Origin: Pardosa pseudoannulata
Lineage: Eukaryota > Arthropoda > Arachnida > Araneae > Lycosidae
Direction of reading: 5' to 3'
Assembly (NCBI GenBank): GCA_032207245.1
Contig: CM063505.1
Span: 172,539,922-172,603,921, forward strand
DNA: 64,000 nucleotides
In this document: positions 22,829-35,306 of the stretch, piece after piece
Layout: each line of letters opens with the position of its first letter
How positions within the stretch are numbered: position 1 is the first letter of the stretch
The notes under the pieces: generated by a model
What the model was told of the DNA's origin: nothing
The model's input: only the letters and a program-made list of their open reading frames with translations
Databases searched by the model: none
Made by a program: the position numbers and the translations under genes

Positions 22829-25800
22829 TATATAAATTGAAATTTATTTAATCATATCATCAACGAAATATAAAAAATTTAAGATTATTTAGTTCTTTAA
22901 CACTAAATGAATCAAAATTATCTATCATAATATTTAGTAGCATTCAGTCATACAATCAATTATTTAATCATATTTTAATCATTTTCAAATATTTGGTATC
23001 TGAAAATTTATCATATTTTGATAGCAAAATTTGCTTTACTTTTAACGAAGAAAAAAAAATTTAAATTGTTGGTTCAGAGAAAACAAGAAAAAGGTGGTAA
23101 AGGGTTTATGGTTATTACTGTAATCTATTATTGCAGGAAACTAAAAATAAGTAAAGAAAAAAAATATGACACATAAATAGGATTAATAGAAATGAGTTTT
23201 AAAACTATTTTAAAATTAGACATTCCATGTCAAATCCTTTTCTTTACCCAAACAATCATTATTGTGTTAAGAAGACAGTGGATGGTGTAAAGTAGATTAG
23301 GAGATTGTTAACTTAGAGTTGAGATACAAACGGTTAAAATAATAATATATATATTATGTTGAAAATTCATTTAATCATATCCTCAACGAAATGTAATAAT
23401 TTTAAGATAATTTCATTCTTTAATATTAAATCAATCAAACTTATCAAACATAATCTTTAATATCAATGAGTCATAACAATCAATTATTTAATCATATTTT
23501 AATCATTTGAAAATATTTGGTATCTGAAAATTTATCCTATTTTGATAGAAAAGCCGATTTGCTTCTAACAAAGGGAAGACAAAGATCTAAAATGTTGGTT
23601 CAGAGAAAACAAGAAGAAAGGGATAAAGGGTTTATGGTTATTACTGGAATCTGTTATTACAGAAAACTAAAAATAAGTAAAGTAGAAAACATGACACCTA
23701 ACTAGGATTATAAGAAATGAGTTTTAAAACTATTTTAAAATTAGACATTCCATGACAAATTCCTTTCTTTACCTAAACAATCATTATTGTGTTAAGAAGA
23801 CAGTGGATGGTATAAAAGAGATTTGAAGATTGTCAACTTAAAGTTGAGACGCAAAGGGTTAAAATAATATGTATATATATTATGTTGAAATGTTTATTTA
23901 ATCATATCATCAACGAAATATAAAAATTTTAAGATTATTTAGCTCTTTAACACTAAATGAATCAAAATTATCTATCATAATCTTTAGTATCATTCAGTCA
24001 TAACAATCAATTATTTAATCCTATTTTAATCATTTGAAAATATCTGGTATTTGAAAATTTTGTCATATTTTGATAACAAAAATCGATTTACTTTTAACGA
24101 AGCGAAAAAAAATCTAATATGTTGGTTCACAGAAAACAAGAAAAAGGTGATAACGATTTTATGGTTATTACTGGAATCCATTATTACAGAAAACTAAAAG
24201 TAAGTAAAGTAGAAAAATATGACAACTAAGTAGAATTATTAGAAATGCCCTTTAAAATTATTTTAAAATTAGATTTTCAACGACAAATCCCTTTCTTTAT
24301 ACAAACAATCATTATCGTGTTTAGAAGAGACAGTGGATGGTATAAAGTAGATTAGGAGATTGTTAACTTAGAGTTGAGATAGAAAGGGTTATAATAATAA
24401 TATATATATTATGTTGAAAAATTTATTTAATCCTATCATCAACGAAATATAAAAATTTTCGGATAATTTCGTTCTTTAATATTAAATCAATCAAACTTAT
24501 CAGTAATAATATTTAATATCAATCAGTCATAATAATCAAATATTTAATCCTATTTTAATCATTTGATAATGTTTGGTATCTGAAAATTTATCATATTTTT
24601 ATATCGAAAGTCGATTTTCTTCTAAGAAAGGGAAGAAAAAGATCAAAAATGTTGGTTCAGAGAAAACAAGAAAAAGGTGATAACGATTTTATGGTTATTA
24701 CTGGAATCTATTATTACAGAAAATTAAAAATGTAGAAGGACGAGACTCATTTATTCCAAAAGGAGTTGTGAAATAATTAGTCCATTTTTAGGAACCATTT
24801 TTATTTCGTTCATTATGTTCCACAACACAGACAAAAACAATGGACTAATTATTTCATAACGCCTTTTGGAGTAAGTGGGTCTCGTCCTTCTACAAAAATA
24901 TGTAAAGTAGAAAAATAAGACACATAAATAGGATTATTAGAAATGCGTTTCAAAACTATTTTAAAATTAGACTTTCCACGACAAATCCCTTTCTATACCC
25001 AAACAATCATTACTGTGTTAAGAAGATACTAATCTACTACTACCGAAAAAAAATTAGAAATTATGGGTGATAAATTTTATGGTTTTATGGTTGAGAAATT
25101 ATGAGTTTTTTTCTCCTAGTCTACTTTATACCACACATGGTATAAAGTAGATTAGGAGATTTTTAACTTAAAGTTGTTGAGATACAAAGAGTTATAATAA
25201 TAATATATATATTATTATGAAAAATTTATTTAATTCTATTATCAACGAATTATAAAAATTTTAAGATAATTTCGTTCTTTAATATTAAATTAATCAAACT
25301 TATTAATAATAATCTTTAATATCAGTCAGTCATAACAATCAATTATTTAATCATATTTTAATCATTTGATAATATTTGGTATCTGAAAATTTATCATATT
25401 TTGATAGCGAAAGTCGATTTACTAAAAAAGATCTTAAATGTTGGATCAGAGAAAACAAGAAAAAGGTGATAACAATTTTATGATTATTACTGGAATCTAT
25501 TATTATAGAAAACTAAAAATAAGTAAAGTAGAAAAATATGACATCAAACTAGGATTATTAGAAATGCGTTTTAAAATTATTTTAAAATTAGATTTTTCCA
25601 CGACAAATCCCTTTCTTTACCCAAACATTCATTATTGTGTTAAGAAGACACTAATCTACTACAAAAAAATTAGAAATTATAGGTGAGAAATTTTATGAGT
25701 GAGAAATTACGCATGTTTTTTTTTCCAAATCTACTTTATACCATCCACATGGTATAAAGTAGATTAGGAGATTGTTAACTTTGTTGAAATAAAAAGGTTA

Positions 25801-25855
25801 AAAAAATAATATATATATTATGTTGAAAAATTTATTTAATCCTATTCAAATTATT
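21695..25855 (-). repeat. Tandem array, ~520-600-bp unit, in gene A intron 1
   Basis: Seven units share ATCATTTGAAAATATTTGGT, TCATATTTTGATAGC, TTCAGAGAAAACAAGAAAAA, GGTTTATGGTTATTACTG and TAGAGTTGAGAT. The TTTATCATATTTTGATA landmark lies at about 21841, 22408, 23007, 23528, 24064, 24589 and 25397. The last interval is longer because of the MITE at 24731-24894 and an extra ~120-bp insert. Two adjacent units (around 25025-25150 and 25645-25765) hold that insert, with a CTACTTTATACCA/TGGTATAAAGTAG inverted repeat. An (AT)n patch at 22742-22830 interrupts another unit. No exon sequence is carried. Confidence 0.9.
24731..24894. mobile_element. MITE with ~55-bp terminal inverted repeats
   Basis: The two ends, TGTAGAAGGACGAGACTCAT and inverted TGTAGAAGGACGAGACCCAC, stay paired for about 55 bp with few mismatches, up to TAATTAGTCCATT. 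The loop is ~50 bp. Neighbouring array units show the uninterrupted sequence (AAACTAAAAATAAGTAAAG), so the insertion point is clear and the target duplication is at most a short A-run. The superfamily is not assigned. Confidence 0.9.
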
Positions 25856-26020
25856 ATTTATATAGAGTGCACATAGAAAGTATCTAATAATAATTTTTAA
25901 AAACATCTACATATTCTTCGCTTAAAATTGTTTTTCATCATATAATTAATAACAATAAATTGCATTTTGTTTAGTCAGACAAAACATATGAAAGTATAAT
26001 TTAAAGTAAAAATGTCTTAC

Positions 26021-26047
26021 CAAAGCAAAGCGAACTCGAATCCCCAT
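26021..26047 (-). CDS. Gene A exon 1: start codon and first nine codons
   Basis: ATG at 26047-26045 is followed by eight codons (MGIRVRFAL) and the donor GTAAGA at 26020. Joined in phase 0 to exon 2 this gives a hydrophobic/basic beta-strand running into PWAFPVY, as at the very start of the S1 lobe. Gene B has an equally long equivalent (57485-57459), which supports the start. No signal peptide is encoded. If a further upstream exon supplies one, I cannot see it. Confidence 0.75.
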
Positions 26048-27840
26048 AATGTTAAAATTTCAATAGGATTTCACTGTAAATTATTTCTGATATAATTTCT
26101 TTCAAAAAATGTTTTTAAATATTTTTTATTTTGTCTTAAAATGTTCTTAGATCTTCGTGAATAACGATGGGCCAGAAAATAACTTTGTTATTTACTTTTA
26201 TCACCCGTAATTTCTAAATTTCTTTTGTCACGTTAATTGCGAAATGATATGGAAATTAATTAAACTGATATATAAAATTTGAGCCTGTATTGTGTCAGCT
26301 AAAGCTAAGCGAAAAATACAAAGTTGCTTTTTCATAAATTCCGCATTTCAATGAGGTAATTTCTCGATGTACTTCAACAAACAGTACACAAGCAAAGGGA
26401 CAAATTGAATAACTCTTGGGGATTCTAATTCATTATTGATTAGATGCGTATGGCCACTTATTGGGTATGGTTGCATATTGATTAGATGCTTGTGTAATGT
26501 GAAAGCTCCATTCTTAGAAGCCCTTCATTATAATCACACAGACAGCAATCTCTTAAAATGACTACCACTGTTCGTTTAGAAAAGATTTGATACGCAATCA
26601 ATAAGTAAATATTAGAATATCAAAGACAGTTGTAATCAGAAATTGAATACCTCAGTGTCACGGCATTAATTTTGTTTTATTCTCCTGCTGTACCTACCAA
26701 TTTCTGCTCAGTGTTTCTGTTACTAAAACATTCATCGAAATTTCGATTTTTTTGCATATTTACTTGATTTATTTACATATTTTTTGTCCAAAAAATTTCA
26801 ATTTTCTTCTTTTTTTTGGTAGTCTAATTTATTTATCTTTTCATTCTCTAATGGCTGGAAACAATTATTTTGGAACTTTATTTGTGCATGTACTTCATCT
26901 TTCTACTTTATGTAAACGGAATAAAATATATAGGGAGGAAAATTACAAATAATAAAAATAGCAGGTCAACAATGAAAAAACTCTGATTGAATTTTTCTTC
27001 TTCTTCAGGTTTTTAGTGCGTTGAATCTGAATACGACAATAAGAAGGCCATATCACCTTTCATTATTTTACATTTCACCATGAAATATTTAAAGAAATTA
27101 AATTACTATCAAATTCAACTATACAATCGAAATGCAAATTAACGGCTTCAAGTCTTAATTGCCTTGACTAGTCCAAGCCTTCTAGTCCAGCGATCTCAAA
27201 TAAATTCATACGCTTATTTCTTGAATGCGAGACATATGACTTATTGACAGTTTTTATTATATTTGAATTGATTAAAATCACCAGAGGAACATTATAGAGC
27301 TTACTTCTCGTATTTGGAAATTAACTTCTAGTTAAGGATACGTCTTGGGAGTCGCCTTAAAACTCTATGGGAGTAGAAGATTTTAGAATATGCTAACAAG
27401 AGAGAAATAAGCCTTTAGATTTCCTGTAAATCAAGAATTAATAAATCGTCCTAATTAAAATTATTATACATTATAAGGTGTAAAAGAGTAAACAGGAAAA
27501 CTCTAACTCCAGAGGTTTCTATTCAGAGATTATAATCCAGAGGTTTTAATTAAAAAAGAACCCCCGGTTAGAATGACTTTTGAAAGGGGGACAACAGTAT
27601 GGTAGAAGAAAACAAAGTTCCAAGGTGCATTAATAATCAGCATACTATGCAAATTAAAAGACATTCATGCTCACTACATTATTGCATGTGGTATAAAAAC
27701 ATGCATGGGGTATTTCTCTCTTATTGCATCTGAGAAGCTCATGAAGAGTCTCTCAAGGATGGATCATGCTCTGCTCTAAAGTTCTAACAAGAACGGCGAT
27801 TGTATGCTTGTAGCCTTAAATAAATTCCAGTAATTAAAGG
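26048..27840. other. Upstream region of gene A
   Basis: AT-rich intergenic sequence that should hold the gene A promoter. I see no convincing TATA/initiator pair, and no transposon I can name. Short open frames have no similarity I recognise. Confidence 0.45.
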
Positions 27841-27844
27841 ACAT

Positions 27845-28768
27845 CTGTCGAGATTTGAAAAATTTATGAAGGATATGAATGAGAAATTTGAGGAGACATA
27901 TTCTTTCGAAGTGGCATCTGATAGAGGGAGGAAATCAAATACTTTGGCGTTAGTAGAATTTGTGGCCACTGCATTAGAGGAAGAAACAAGTAGTAGCGTG
28001 CAAACGGCCAGTACTCGGGAATTTTCTGATCTTTGGACATGCTTGTTAGCAAGGTGCATAAGATTATAAGCAGTATCTTATATTACTATCATTAGAAAAT
28101 TACCCATGTTTAAGAGTTGCTTCCTGCTGACTTTACAGAAGACAGACATTTGTTCTGGAATTTCTCGCTTGCGAAGTGGACAATGAATTTTTCCGACACA
28201 TTTTGTAGACAGACAAAACCGATTTCATTTCCAAGAGTTTGTGAACACACAAAATTGGAGGATACGGGAAAAGGAAAATCCATTCGCAACTTAACCAGTA
28301 CCGATGCATCTGCCAAAGGTAACTGTGGGGTGCGGGTTGATGGCATCGTATACGGTGGGGGTCATATTTTTCGAGGAGGTAGGTCCTGACGGTTCCGTTA
28401 CCTGTACCATGAATGGTAAACGGTATGAGAGACTTTTGCACAACAAGGTCATCCCAACACTTCAACAGCATGCATATCTGATAAAACCATTTTCATGCAA
28501 GATGGCCCTCCTCCGCACACTAAGTCCGTTATGCCACTGTTCAGAGGCATTTCAGAAATGGTCGATATATCAGTTGTCATTATCCATCACCTTTGCCTTC
28601 AATATCCCAGACCTCAGTCCTTATGATTTCTGGCTGTGGGGCTATCTTAAAAATGATGTGTACTGTGACCTCATTGCAAATTTAACTGGACGGAAGACAC
28701 GGATTAGACAACACATTCATGACTACACTCGTGAGACACTCCGTTCTATTGAGGAATATGCTGTTTAA
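27845..28768 (+). pseudogene. mariner/IS630-superfamily transposase, decayed
   Basis: Fragments in changing plus frames follow one transposase in order. First comes a helix-turn-helix-like region (FVATALEEETSSSVQT), then AFEF/NTQNWRI-type remnants near 28240. The core follows as IFFEEVGPDGSVTCTMNGKR, YERLLHNKVIPTLQQ, then DLSPYDFWLWGYLK and TRETLRSIEEYAV with a stop at 28768. The SPDLSPYDFWLWGYLK-type block is the third catalytic region of arthropod mariner-like elements with a DxD-type ending. The second catalytic Asp (usually in xMQDGAPPH) is lost to frameshifts. Several frameshifts and stops make it inactive. It lies between genes A and B, and its terminal repeats were not found. Confidence 0.85.
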
Positions 28769-29960
28769 CATTTTCAACTTGTGACAAACTAAGATAGATA
28801 GAATTTTGAACCAGTCTTCAGTAAGTGTAGCGATAATAGTAATAATAATCAGCCATTTTCATTATTGCTTTTTATGCGGTTATTGTATGGCTTTTGTTAG
28901 CCAACCTATGAATTCGACTTACGTGATTATTGGCCGAATGGCAATTAAAACTCATGCTTTCCCACCTAATATGGGTGAATGTTTTTGTTTCAGTGATTTT
29001 AATTAAATAAATCTATCTATACATATCTATGTAAATAAAATATACTCTAATAAAGTTAATTCCGCCCAATACATGTTTTTTCAATATCTTTTAACACAAA
29101 AAATGTTTCAATCCACTCACTTCGTGTTAAACGATTTTAACTCTATTTATACAACAATCCTTATGGGTGGGTTACAACCCCTGAATTGCCTCCTTCCCCC
29201 TCCACTGCAATACAAGGCATCGATGCATTCATATGCAGTTGTAGCAATGCTTTTGTGGTACGGAGTAAAGGTCATATTGTAATCTCGAAGTATTTCAGAT
29301 TATAAAAAAATATTTTTGTAACAAAAAATCTTAGTGATGTTAATGTGGCAGGTCACCTCCAGTCTCACTACTCGAGCTTTACTTAGATAACACCATAACC
29401 TTAATAGACGAATTTTACTTTGAGTTTTGAAGGAAATGAGCAAATGATAATTCTGATGATGCATCATGCAATCAAATCAAAAGTTTGAGTATGATTTAAA
29501 AGGCATATAAGAAAGTCATATTGTATCAACTTCAAATTTTTTTAAACCCTAATCTGTTTCCCATTCATCATGAATGACCCACTTCTCTTTATGTATGCAT
29601 CTAAAATATTTATTTTGAGTAAGTGAAAAAGTGAAAGAAAAAAATCAATCAAGACACACACTTTCTTTATTATGGTTAGAAATTCAATTTGACATAACAT
29701 TGCTGACATTTGACATAACAGGCTGCTATTTCAAAATTTCTGTGTTTTCTAAAATAAGTATGACAGGTTTTAGACAGAAACATATAAAACACATTAATTA
29801 ATAGGAGGTTTGATCCCATTCATATAAATTAACGCATAGGGATAGTAAAAAAGGGTTACTCTTTGAATAACTTATCCAAATAGTAATGTTAAGAAAGTGA
29901 TGACAGTTCTAACAAGAAAGTGCTGAAATTTTTTTTCCAAAAGCTAATATTTTAACTTTT
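28769..29960. other. 3' flank of gene B
   Basis: AT-rich sequence immediately downstream (in transcription) of the gene B stop codon. AATAAA-like sequences on the minus strand are frequent by composition, so no polyadenylation site is assigned. No other feature is recognised. Confidence 0.4.
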
Positions 29961-29961
29961 A

Positions 29962-30196
29962 CTAATGGTAAATAATTGCTTTTCGAGACAATTGCCCACA
30001 TTTGGAGGCTTTTTCGGCGAGAAACACGAATAAAGATACACAGATGCCAGCACAATGTAAAATAAATGCTCCAAAGAGATCACTAAGTTCTAAAGGTTTC
30101 GTCGGTCTTGGACTCGCCCGAGCGCACGTATCGTAATCAGCCAAGCTGGCCAGCACGTGTCTGTGGTACAATTCACCTTCGGTGAATTGAAGAAGC
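29962..30196 (-). CDS. Gene B exon 8: M4 and C-terminus
   Basis: The acceptor is TTTCAG at 30197-30202. The exon enters in phase 2, so AG from exon 7 plus G gives Arg, and it reads LLQFTEGELYHRHVLASL, then a linker with two Cys. ELSDLFGAFILHCAGICVSL plus FVFLAEKA follows, the fourth membrane helix with its preceding L(x)DLxGxF motif, which in this family follows the S2 lobe. It ends KCGQLSRKAIIYH and a TAG stop, a short basic cytoplasmic tail. No gene A counterpart lies in the window. Confidence 0.92.
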
Positions 30197-30440
30197 CTGA
30201 AATAAAAAAGAGCATACTTTAGATTTCGCTTAATGGATCAATTACTAACGCATGCCTTGGGATTTCTCCCTTCACTGAATAACAGCTCTAAATTCAAAAG
30301 CAAACGAACATTTAAGGTGTTTCAAAATGTAATTTAAAAAATAAAACCTTTGCTTTATGCATAGAAATTTCAATATTTTTTATTAAGATTTTTAAAAAAT
30401 ATTTCATGTGGATATTACATAATTCTTTTATCATCTATTA

Positions 30441-30632
30441 AGGGTGCTACCATGTTGCAGGGCGATACATGTCACAGGTGAATTCCGTGTCTTAATGACG
30501 CCAGAAGCCATCATTATGGTGCCACAGAGAGGGCAATTTATGGCACCAAATTCCCATCGATGGTGACTTATGATGTCATTATGACACGGATGTCTCCTGT
30601 CACATATCTCGACTGTAATATGGTAGCACCCT
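30441..30632. mobile_element. MITE of a twin pair, copy 1
   Basis: The ends AGGGTGCTACCATGTTGCAG and inverted AGGGTGCTACCATATTACAG pair for about 50 bp, through GATA(C/T)ATGT(C/G)ACAGG. It is 192 bp, with a CATCATTATGG/ATGATGTCATTATG core. It lies in the intergenic/intron 7 boundary region of gene B, 33 bp from its twin. The superfamily is not assigned: no clear duplication of the target. Confidence 0.8.
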
Positions 30633-30664
30633 AAATTATACACCCTTTCTGCTGCAAATCATTT

Positions 30665-30832
30665 AGGCTGCTACCCTATTGCGGTCGATATATGTCACAG
30701 GCGACTTCGGCGTCATAATGACGTCAGAAGTTTACTTAGATGGGAACTTGCTACTGTAAATCTCAATCTCTGACATAATTTTGAATCAAAAGTTGCATGT
30801 GACATATCTCGATTGCAATATGGTGGCAGCCT
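30665..30832. mobile_element. MITE of a twin pair, copy 2
   Basis: The ends AGGCTGCTACCCTATTGCGG and inverted AGGCTGCCACCATATTGCAA pair for ~40 bp and match those of the preceding element (GCTACC.TATTGC...TCGA(T/G)ATATGTCAC). The inner sequences differ more. A second member of the same family, in the same intron. Confidence 0.78.
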
Positions 30833-30834
30833 TA

Positions 30835-31487
30835 AACTGATTTTATTTAAACGTGAGACATGATCCTTTAATAAAGTAAGCAGTTACACAATTCTTAAAA
30901 TGTTACTAATGATACCAAAATGTATATAATAGGAATTAAGGAATGAGTAGAATTGTATTCTTCAGTGTGTAATACAAACTCCATGACTACATTTCAAATA
31001 CTATCATCTGTATCTACGAATAAGGCGATTTCAAGCAGCAGGGCACGTGTCAACTTATGACAATTCTGGCTGTTGTTTGTGATGAGGCGATTTAGATCAG
31101 TAAAATAATTGATTCATTCATACAAAAAGTAAAATGCTCGGGATCTAAATCTGACCTCATCACATCTTTGTAAAAAGACAGAGGACCATAAATTAATATA
31201 TTACGGATTTTGTTGTCTTGTACGGTGGTCTCGGACGGGGTTCTGATCCCAGTCCCAGATTAGAATCTCGTCTCCGTACTTGACATTAAATAAGAATGTA
31301 CCTTTGTGGAGTATTTATGAGTCCCTAAGGGACAGTGCCCAATGAGAAGGGATAAGGTTTTTCACTTGGCGGTCTCAAGGCGGAGTTTAAGCAAACCAAT
31401 GAGATTCTTATAACTATCCCGAATGGACAATAAGAAGGAAGAGGGGACAAGGTTGAAATTAATAAAATAAGAAAAATCTAAAAATTG
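30835..31487. other. Gene B intron 7: unassigned
   Basis: No exon or recognisable element. A GC-richer patch at 31210-31290 (GGTGGTCTCGGACGGGGTTC...) could be a decayed tRNA-like/SINE segment, but the boxes are not convincing. Confidence 0.4.
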
Positions 31488-31648
31488 AGAAGGTGTTCGG
31501 AAGTCCCAAAAAAGGTGTTCGATAGTCGAGACTAGAGGAGAGTCCGACAGAAGGTGTTCGAGAGTCGAGACTAGAGGAGAGAGTCCTACAGAAGGTGTTC
31601 GATAGTCCAGACGAAGAGAGGAGTCCGACAGGAAGTGTTCCTACATCA
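31488..31648. repeat. Minisatellite, ~45-bp unit
   Basis: The units contain AAGGTGTTCGATAGTCGAGA, CTAGAGGAGAGTCC and GACAG. Three fairly complete units (31512, 31552 and 31593) follow a partial one and lead into a degenerate fourth. The unit is GC-richer than its surroundings. The minus-strand open frame with repeated LSSS(L)D(S/Y)RTP is a translation of this repeat. Confidence 0.85.
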
Positions 31649-32250
31649 AATGACACGGCCGCACCCCAAAAACTCAGGAGGAAGCCCCTGATCAGACCGA
31701 CGAGAGATCCATAGATACCCATCAACCAGCAGTGTTCCGGACACACCATTTTAACTCCCCAAAGGTACCCCCTTCTACATACATTTTGAAATTGAGATTA
31801 GGTCCTCTCTCTATTTACAAAATTACTTAAGTATTAAAAATTGTCAGAACTAATTTAGAAGATGTTGACAAAGCTTATTTTATGAAAATTAGCATAAGTT
31901 TTGTACGTACATAGATGTATATATATATTATAATAAATTTACTTTTTTTAAATTAAGCTAGTTTCGGATGCTGTTAATTTAGCTTTTAGTTTATCTTCAT
32001 ATTTATGTCTGTAGTTTCTCAGAACCTGTGGTTAAATTTAGTACAAAAATACTTTTACACAACGCAATCAAAATGAAATCACCACTATACATTTAATCAC
32101 AGGTTAATACTCAAATATAAACAAAGACTAAACGACATTGTTTCAAACGAAAGAACAATTTATTGTTCGCCTATTGGCTGCTGTAATCATGAAAATGAAT
32201 GAGAAGGGCATTATAGTACTTTATGACGTTGCACGAAAATGCTCTATTAA

Positions 32251-33100
<850 letters not shown>

Positions 33101-33397
33101 TTAAGCATAAAACACGTTTGCGAAATGTATTTATTTGAATAAAATACTATAGAGATCTAACTTTAACTTTCCTTACAGAATTTACACAGAGTTTTTCAAA
33201 AGTCCTGAATGAAAGTAAAGGAAATGATGTCCGTTTGCTGCTTGTCCTTACTAGAGCCATGAACTAGTTTCTTTTGGGTCTCTCTAACAGATTTACTTAC
33301 TCAGACTGGATTTAGCCTGAAGGTTCTAGTTTGTCAATCCCTAGGGTAAACACAAGTCGGCTTACATGAAGCTCATAAAATATACAAAGCTATTTAC

Positions 33398-33678
33398 CTG
33401 CTGTTAAATTTTTGCAGTAACGTTAGATTGAATTTGCGTCTGAAGGCAAAAGCAAAATAAGATGAACAGAAATCTATGGGAGTGGCGATAATTCCACACC
33501 TTCCTGTCCTCTTGAATCGATTTCCAATCATAGCCTTCATTAGACCTATTTCGGACACAAAAGCAACTTCTCCATTTGCTACGTCTTCCAACCACTCTGG
33601 GGCTATCTTGTCTGTTGGTGACTTATAATTTTCTTTGACTCTGTCATTCAGCGATTCCAAATGTGTACCTATTAATCT
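33398..33678 (-). CDS. Gene B exon 7: ligand-binding lobe S2
   Basis: Acceptor TTATTAG (33679-) and donor GTAAAT (33397) bound a 281-nt exon that starts in phase 0 with RLIGTHLESLNDRV and ends in phase 2 with KFNS plus AG. It contains IAPEWLEDVANGEVAFVSEI, then a loop with one Cys, ATPIDFCSSYFAFAFRR and LTLLQKFNSR. The (V/L)xFVSE segment lies where classical receptors have the acidic ligand-binding residue (LLES), and a Glu is present. The SSYFAFAFRRKF stretch is the typical S2 beta-strand/helix before M4 in arthropod receptors (often YAFALRKxF). Confidence 0.93.
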
Positions 33679-34234
33679 CTAATAAAAAGAATGAAAACGT
33701 TTTATATAAGTAAAGAACTAATAAAATGTAGGAAAACTTTTAATAGCATTACAATTCAGCGGATTTTTTATAAGTGCCCATTCTAGCGGATAGCGGTTAA
33801 ATATTGAGAAATTGCTAGTTCAGTACAAAATGAATCACTGTCAGTCCGTTAGTTTGTACCTTAATATGTGCAAAAACAATCAGTTCATAACTAGATCGTG
33901 AGCTGTGAGTATGATTTCGGTTAAGTAAACAATTGGCATGATAGAAAAAAAATTGGTTTTATTAGTAAACAATCTATTGGAAAACGTAATATGGAATTAG
34001 AAATATAGAGTGTGATACAATGCTATTAGACCATATCTAACCATAAATATTATATTTAGAAATGCAACTGAAGAATTTAAACATTTAGAAATAGAAACAG
34101 TTTTTCTTGTAAGTCATTTAAAATTGTTAATAAACATTGCTAAAATAGTTATGTTGTAAGTTGTATATTAATTATTACACAAGATTTTTACATTCAAGGA
34201 AAAAATGATGAAGGTATGCTATAAACAATAAGTG
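33679..34234. other. Gene B intron 6: unassigned stretch
   Basis: AT-rich intron sequence between exon 7 and the Tigger element. Nothing recognised. Confidence 0.45.
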
Positions 34235-34614
34235 CAATAGAGACTCTATGATTGGAGTTTTGATTATTCGAGTTTCCCATTAATCCTAGTTAAATCCAAC
34301 TTCCCTCCCCCCCAAAAAAAATAATAAAAAATAAATAAAGTTTACAAAAAAATTGTCTATGAAAACACATAAAAAATTACTACATCTATTTTTTATTGTT
34401 TAAACATTCTCTTGTTCACTGCGCATGCCGAAGCTATCGACAAAAAATCTTCCTCCCAGAGAAAACGGGTTTTGGATTCTTCCGACAGTGTCTATATTGG
34501 GGGTGGGTGTGCTGTTTCAATTTGGAGTGAAAGTTGTTCATCCAGATTTCACCCATTCACTTTTTTTCTTCTAACCTTAACGTATCTTTCCCCATTCTAA
34601 AAATAATTTAGTTT

Positions 34615-34747
34615 TGCAGATACCATACCAGGGTGTGAAAACATAGATAATATTTCTGTGGTGAAAGGATGGAAAAATAATGATGAACAACTAGAATTTA
34701 CGGATGTAGCTATAATTGATATGATTAATGTAGTAGAGCAAGATGAC
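34615..34747 (+). pseudogene. Tigger transposase C-terminal fragment, first half
   Basis: The plus frame reads ADTIPGCENIDNISVVKGWK, then NNDEQLEFTDVAIIDMINVV and EQDDC. This is the acidic C-terminal region that follows the DDE domain in Tigger/jerky transposases. The frame is cut at ATGAC (34743-34747) by the retroelement and resumes beyond it. The catalytic domain is missing. Confidence 0.7.
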
Positions 34748-34905
34748 TGTAACGTATTACACGAATTTGACGTCACTGTGAACTTTATTATTTAATGTTT
34801 GTGTTTTGTAATTTTAAATTTGGCAACAATTGAGTTGTCGTTTTATCCCGTGACAGGACATAACTGCGAGTGAGTTATTTTTGCTGAACTTATTTTATTT
34901 TCAAA

Positions 34906-35306
34906 ATGGAAAAATTAAAAGCTTCTCGAAAGCAGCATAGGAGATTATTTATGATTGCTTATAATGACTTTTGTAATAATGAAACTAAGTTATCCATCGA
35001 GAATAAAATTTTGATGTTGAAAGTTATCGAAATTAAAATTAATGGTGGATTGTGAATATGAATTCAGAGAACTTTTGTTAACTTCCGAAGAGAAAGAGGA
35101 AGTTATTGATGAAGAAATCAACGCTTCAGAAGACTATATTGATAAATGGAGAGTTTTGGACTGTAAATTAAATGATCTTATTAGAGATAAAAGTTGTAAT
35201 TCTGACGCAGCTTCCATTGGGTCCGGAGCTGCAGGTAGTTCTCCCAATAATTTATTGAATTATCTGAAAATTAATCTACCCACTTTTGATGGGAATATTA
35301 AGAACT
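34906..35306 (+). pseudogene. BEL/Pao Gag N-terminus, frameshifted and truncated
   Basis: ATG at 34906 opens MEKLKASRKQHRRLFMIAYN and runs to a stop at ~35055. A one-base shift at 35042 continues MVDCEYEFRELLLTSEEKEE and so on, to NYLKINLPTFDGN. This is the usual Pao-family Gag start: charged coiled-coil, then LPxxxLPxFDGxxxxW. The protein breaks right after the FDGN motif, at the internal deletion point (~35300), where integrase sequence takes over in another frame. Protease, reverse transcriptase, RNase H and the integrase core are gone. Confidence 0.82.

Noticed and set aside
31459..31749. Minus-strand 96-codon frame with repeated Ser-rich blocks.
   Set aside because: It is the translation of the 45-bp minisatellite.
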